Below are positions 4,473 through 6,476 of a stretch of 6,476 nt of DNA, in pieces (within the stretch, counting starts at the first letter, position 1; every line of letters begins with the position of its first letter). This DNA is from Xanthobacteraceae bacterium (lineage in GTDB: Bacteria; Pseudomonadota; Alphaproteobacteria; Rhizobiales; Xanthobacteraceae), in contig JASHRR010001056.1 in NCBI GenBank assembly GCA_030037185.1, forward strand, positions 1 to 6,476, written 5' to 3'. A program made the translations under genes and the position numbers. The notes under the pieces are model-generated. The model saw only the letters and a list, made by a program, of their open reading frames with translations, did not search any database and had not been told where the DNA came from.

Positions 4473-4570
4473 GCGTCGGCCCGCCGCACGGCCGGGGCCG
4501 AAGCGGCCGTAAAGGCGTCGGGTCGCCCGCTTGTTTTCAGGGTCACCGCTGGCTGCCCGTTGTCAGCTGA
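4469..4570 (+). CDS. Possible 33-aa coupled reading frame
   Basis: ATG 4469 overlaps the stop of the HTH gene (ATGA). The frame gives MSVGPPHGRGRSGRKGVGSP then ACFQGHRWLPVVS, a Gly/Arg-rich peptide ending TGA 4568-4570. The 4-nt overlap is the main support; composition is what random GC-rich DNA would give, and a GC inverted repeat lies within it. May be chance. Confidence 0.25.
   Translation: MSVGPPHGRGRSGRKGVGSPACFQGHRWLPVVS
4488..4510. other. Inverted repeat ACGGCCG / CGGCCGT, 7-bp arms
   Basis: Perfect 7-bp arms (4488-4494 and 4504-4510) around a 9-nt loop, just past the HTH gene and ahead of the convergent minus-strand gene. It could be a weak termination structure, but no T run follows on either strand. 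Confidence 0.25.
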
Positions 4571-4642
4571 AATAGGTCAGGGACGAGAGCAAGAACCGCA
4601 ACGCCGAGTCAATGCCGCGCGTGCAACGGGCGCGATCGAGCG

Positions 4643-5706
4643 CTACCAACCAAATACAAGTTGGTCCCAATCTGGGAATGATCCCTGTCGTATCACTGCA
4701 AGAATCAACTCTGTGCAAATACGCCGGCCGGACTTGCATTGCTCTTTGGCCTCAGCCAACCGGGCCAGTGTTTTGGGCGATCGATTCGTGGAATCGCCAA
4801 TCGATCCTTCGTGAGCGACGCGACTCCTGAGATTGTAAAGTCGCGCAGTGTTGCGTAGTTTTCTTTCTTTTCTTCCGGTGCGCCTCCAAGCATTAGAGTC
4901 CCCCGCATTCGAAGCATGTAAGAAATCAGCGTATCTTTGCCTCTGTCTTGCATCAGGAGAGCCTCGACCGTGATCCCGAGATCGATCGCCGCGTCCGCCA
5001 CTGCGTCGTGTTCCAAATGACGGCGACCCTGGTTCAGGCGGGCAAGCGGCGTACGGAGCCGCTTACGAACCTCGCCGCTTAGGGATTCATACTGTCCAAC
5101 TAACGATGTGATGGCTGCAGTCGCATAGTCCTGTGGTTCAATGGAAATGTAGAAGGGATGATCCTTGTTAGGGCCGGAATACGAACTGATGTAGCCGAGC
5201 AAGGGCGTGTTCTCCGGTCGCTGATACCACTGACCCAGGACGAAGACGGGCTTTTGTGTCAGCAACGCGATCACCTCAGCTATCTCCTGCGCTCTCGGCG
5301 CGATCGAATTCGTCTGTCGGGGTACCTCAAGAGAACTGAGTTCCGCCAAATTGTGAGTGGCCTCGCTTCGAGCTTCCGCGGGAGGCGCCGTAACAACCGC
5401 CAGCATCAGCTGTGCGTGTCGATCCGATTTAATAGCAGCCTCGGAGTTAGGTCCTTCATACAAGGGACCATGCCTTGTCTCCCGAATAATAGCCGCGCCG
5501 GCGCGTGCGAAAGAATTCGCGATTTCGAAGGAAAATTGATGTCGTTTTTTACCCATTAACAAATCTTTGAGCCGCGATCGGGGCAAATCGGCAATTGGCA
5601 CGACCTTTAATCCGTTTCCGAGATCGAAAGCGCTTTTCGGGCTGATCCCCCAAATTGGGATGATCTCCATAACCGGGCTTTCATTCCGACCTATCGTGTC
5701 CAACAA
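4643..5706 (-). pseudogene. HEPN-superfamily (Apea-like) protein gene with a one-base deletion before the RxxxxH motif
   Basis: Read from 5706, the frame codes ~288 residues of a protein whose last part fits the Apea-like HEPN fold: AAIDLGITVEALLMQ (~240-253), then LISYMLRMRGTLMLGG and PEEKKENYATLR (277-288). In HEPN RNases this leads into Y-x-L-R-S-x-x-x-H, but here the frame turns to FTISGVASL and ends at 4705. The -1 frame gives LYNLRSRVAHEG from 4840, holding the RX4H motif, then an ordinary C-terminus (LARLAEAKEQCKSG, then LILAVIRQGSFPDWDQLVFG) to TAG at 4645-4643. Restoring one C (CGC-GAC to CGC-CGA-C) yields TLRRLYNLRSRVAH and ~354 residues. The N-terminal ~230 residues are unrecognised. 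Start uncertain: TTG 5706 or 5703, CTG 5715 or ATG 5670. HEPN proteins act as RNases in toxin and anti-phage systems. The frame may be broken, miscalled or recoded. Confidence 0.7.
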
Positions 5707-5711
5707 CTCAT

Positions 5712-6029
5712 TCAGGCACCCTTCCGGCGCCCTGTATCGAGATTGGGCCAGTAACCAGTGAGCGAAATTTTGAAACTTTCGGCTTTCACAGGCCGCGCTT
5801 GCGACGCTGGCGAGGGATGCATCACACCTCCTTCGATACGCGCAACCTCGGGGATCTTAAGGAGGCGCTCAGTCAGTTGAAGGATCGCGTCTCTAGGCGC
5901 TGTCACGCGCCAGAGATGAGGCTGAAGAAAATCTGCCGAATCCCGTTCATAAAGCTCGATGCCTTCCGGGTCGCGAACTTGGGGTAGCAGGGATTTGATT
6001 TGGCCCACTATATCAACGACGGCCGACAC
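5712..6029 (-). CDS. ~105-aa protein of unknown function upstream of the HEPN gene
   Basis: GTG 6029-6027 is the preferred start because AAGGAG (6044-6039) lies nine bases upstream; ATG 6116 would extend it to 134 residues but has no ribosome site. The product has a helix SAVVDIVGQIKSLLPQVRDP, GIELYERDSADFL, then LWRVTAPRDAILQLTERLLK with IPEVARIEGGVMHPSP, and ends GYWPNLDTGRRKGA. The strand-helix-strand WRVTAPR / AILQLTERLL / PEVARIE faintly recalls small ferredoxin-like folds such as protease propeptides, too weakly for a call. No signal peptide. Its TGA (5714-5712) lies 5 nt before the TTG start of the HEPN gene, so the two form an operon and this protein may be the HEPN partner or antidote (inference). 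A plus-strand frame of ~57 codons opposite is treated as a shadow. Confidence 0.6.
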   Translation of the reverse strand: MSAVVDIVGQIKSLLPQVRDPEGIELYERDSADFLQPHLWRVTAPRDAILQLTERLLKIPEVARIEGGVMHPSPASQARPVKAESFKISLTGYWPNLDTGRRKGA

Positions 6030-6116
6030 GATCGCGGTCTCCTTCAACGGATTGAAACAAGGCGCTGACGCGGCTTCCCCCACGGTCAAAGCGCGAAGGG
6101 AAATTCCCCGAGGCAT

Positions 6117-6422
6117 GACCGGTTAAAACCGACGCCAAGGGTTATGGCGGCGTTTGCAGCGTAAGCGGTGCTGCACCGCTTACATTGCAGCCGTATAGCC
6201 CGCCGAAGGGAAATGACCAAGCGGTCGATCGCCCTCGGCCGGCGGCGGTTGTCCAGACGTGGACGACCTCGATCGACATGGCGCCAGCTTGATGGTCCCA
6301 TGCTCCGACGCCGCAGTCCCACGTCGGACAAGGCTGGCAAGGAACGCGCCTGGCCGCGACGAGCAGGTCTTAGACCGTTATAGTGCGTGTAATGGGGATT
6401 TTTTTCTCGTTTGGCGTCTTTG
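6117..6422. other. 306-bp stretch without a confident gene
   Basis: It holds the 23-bp palindrome at 6161-6183 and the upstream region of the minus-strand pair. A plus frame at 6213-6383 (ATG after GAAGGGA, 56 residues, very Arg-rich) and a minus frame from about 6278 that runs through the palindrome are both open, but neither has convincing protein character. T run at 6399-6405 has no adjacent hairpin. Confidence 0.4.
6153..6191. mobile_element. Possible IS66-type minimal element or excision scar with 8-bp target duplication
   Basis: Perfect 11-bp inverted arms GTAAGCGGTGC (6161-6171) and GCACCGCTTAC (6173-6183) surround a single T. They are flanked by 8-bp direct repeats TTTGCAGC (6153-6160) and ATTGCAGC (6184-6191), 7 of 8 identical. 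IS66-family elements end in GTAA... inverted repeats and make 8-bp duplications, so the structure reads as two ends joined with the interior lost. It could also be an operator or hairpin with chance flanking repeats. Nothing is coded inside it. Confidence 0.4.
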
Positions 6423-6476
6423 TCATGCGGCTTTGAGGCCGACGGCGCGAACGAGGGTATCGAGATCATCGACAAC
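6423..6476 (-). CDS. C-terminal 17 codons of an unidentified protein, cut by the window edge
   Basis: The reverse strand from 6476 reads VVDDLDTLVRAVGLKAA and stops at TGA 6425-6423. The sequence looks like a genuine helical C-terminus with GC-rich third positions. Only 17 residues are visible, so no family can be named; a transposase end is possible given the neighbouring palindrome, but nothing proves it. Confidence 0.35.
   Translation of the reverse strand, partial: VVDDLDTLVRAVGLKAA

Noticed and set aside
5799..5987. Plus-strand 62-codon frame opposite the gene upstream of the HEPN gene
   Set aside because: Looks partly plausible, but the minus frame is longer, has AAGGAG at correct spacing and is adjacent to the next gene.
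6399..6405. T run as a rho-independent terminator
   Set aside because: No GC-rich hairpin next to it on either strand; the nearby GGTCT-T-AGACC is only 5 bp and 22 bases away.

Overview
The window looks like an accessory island, possibly a decayed prophage or integrated element, in a high-GC alphaproteobacterium, most likely of the Rhizobiales (Bradyrhizobium-like). This rests on GC-rich third codon positions, GTG/TTG starts with clear Shine-Dalgarno sites, and the kinds of small genes present: a DnaA domain IV-like protein, a short basic HTH protein of a type I know from Rhizobiales, and several tiny lipoproteins. There are no rRNA or tRNA genes, no CRISPR array and no complete insertion sequence.

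Layout. 1-208: left-edge partial gene (minus), a relative of the gene at 2690-2887. 260-1469: plus-strand run of a DnaA domain IV-like DNA-binding protein and two lipoproteins. 1600-2000: a 32-aa membrane peptide overlapping a ~101-codon gene that is interrupted by an in-frame TGA. 1934-2330: minus-strand pair, an intact 40-aa gene followed by a frameshifted membrane-protein gene. 2331-2420: divergent control region with a good minus-strand promoter and a TTTTCG/CGAAAA palindrome, half of which recurs just before the next gene. 2421-2887: ribbon-helix-helix regulator overlapping a 65-aa helical gene. 3009-4160: a lipoprotein related to the one at 832, a 96-aa cytosolic protein, an overlapping 22-aa membrane peptide, and a six-cysteine secreted protein. 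4187-4570: a 3' fragment of the 65-aa gene family, a small HTH protein, and an overlapping 33-aa reading frame. 4643-6116: minus-strand two-gene unit, an unrecognised ~105-aa protein followed by a HEPN-family (Apea-like) protein whose catalytic RxxxxH motif lies in a shifted frame. 6117-6476: mostly non-coding, with a 23-bp palindrome flanked by near-identical 8-bp repeats (looks like an IS66-type scar) and the last 17 codons of an unidentified minus-strand gene.

How it works together. Most genes are small envelope proteins or small DNA-binding proteins. They are often joined by 4-nt stop/start overlaps, so they are probably translated as short coupled units. The HEPN pair resembles a defence or toxin-type module that now carries a one-base lesion. 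Two frameshifts, one nonsense codon, one start followed directly by a stop, and one gene tail together suggest decay. I cannot exclude sequencing error for the two one-base losses.
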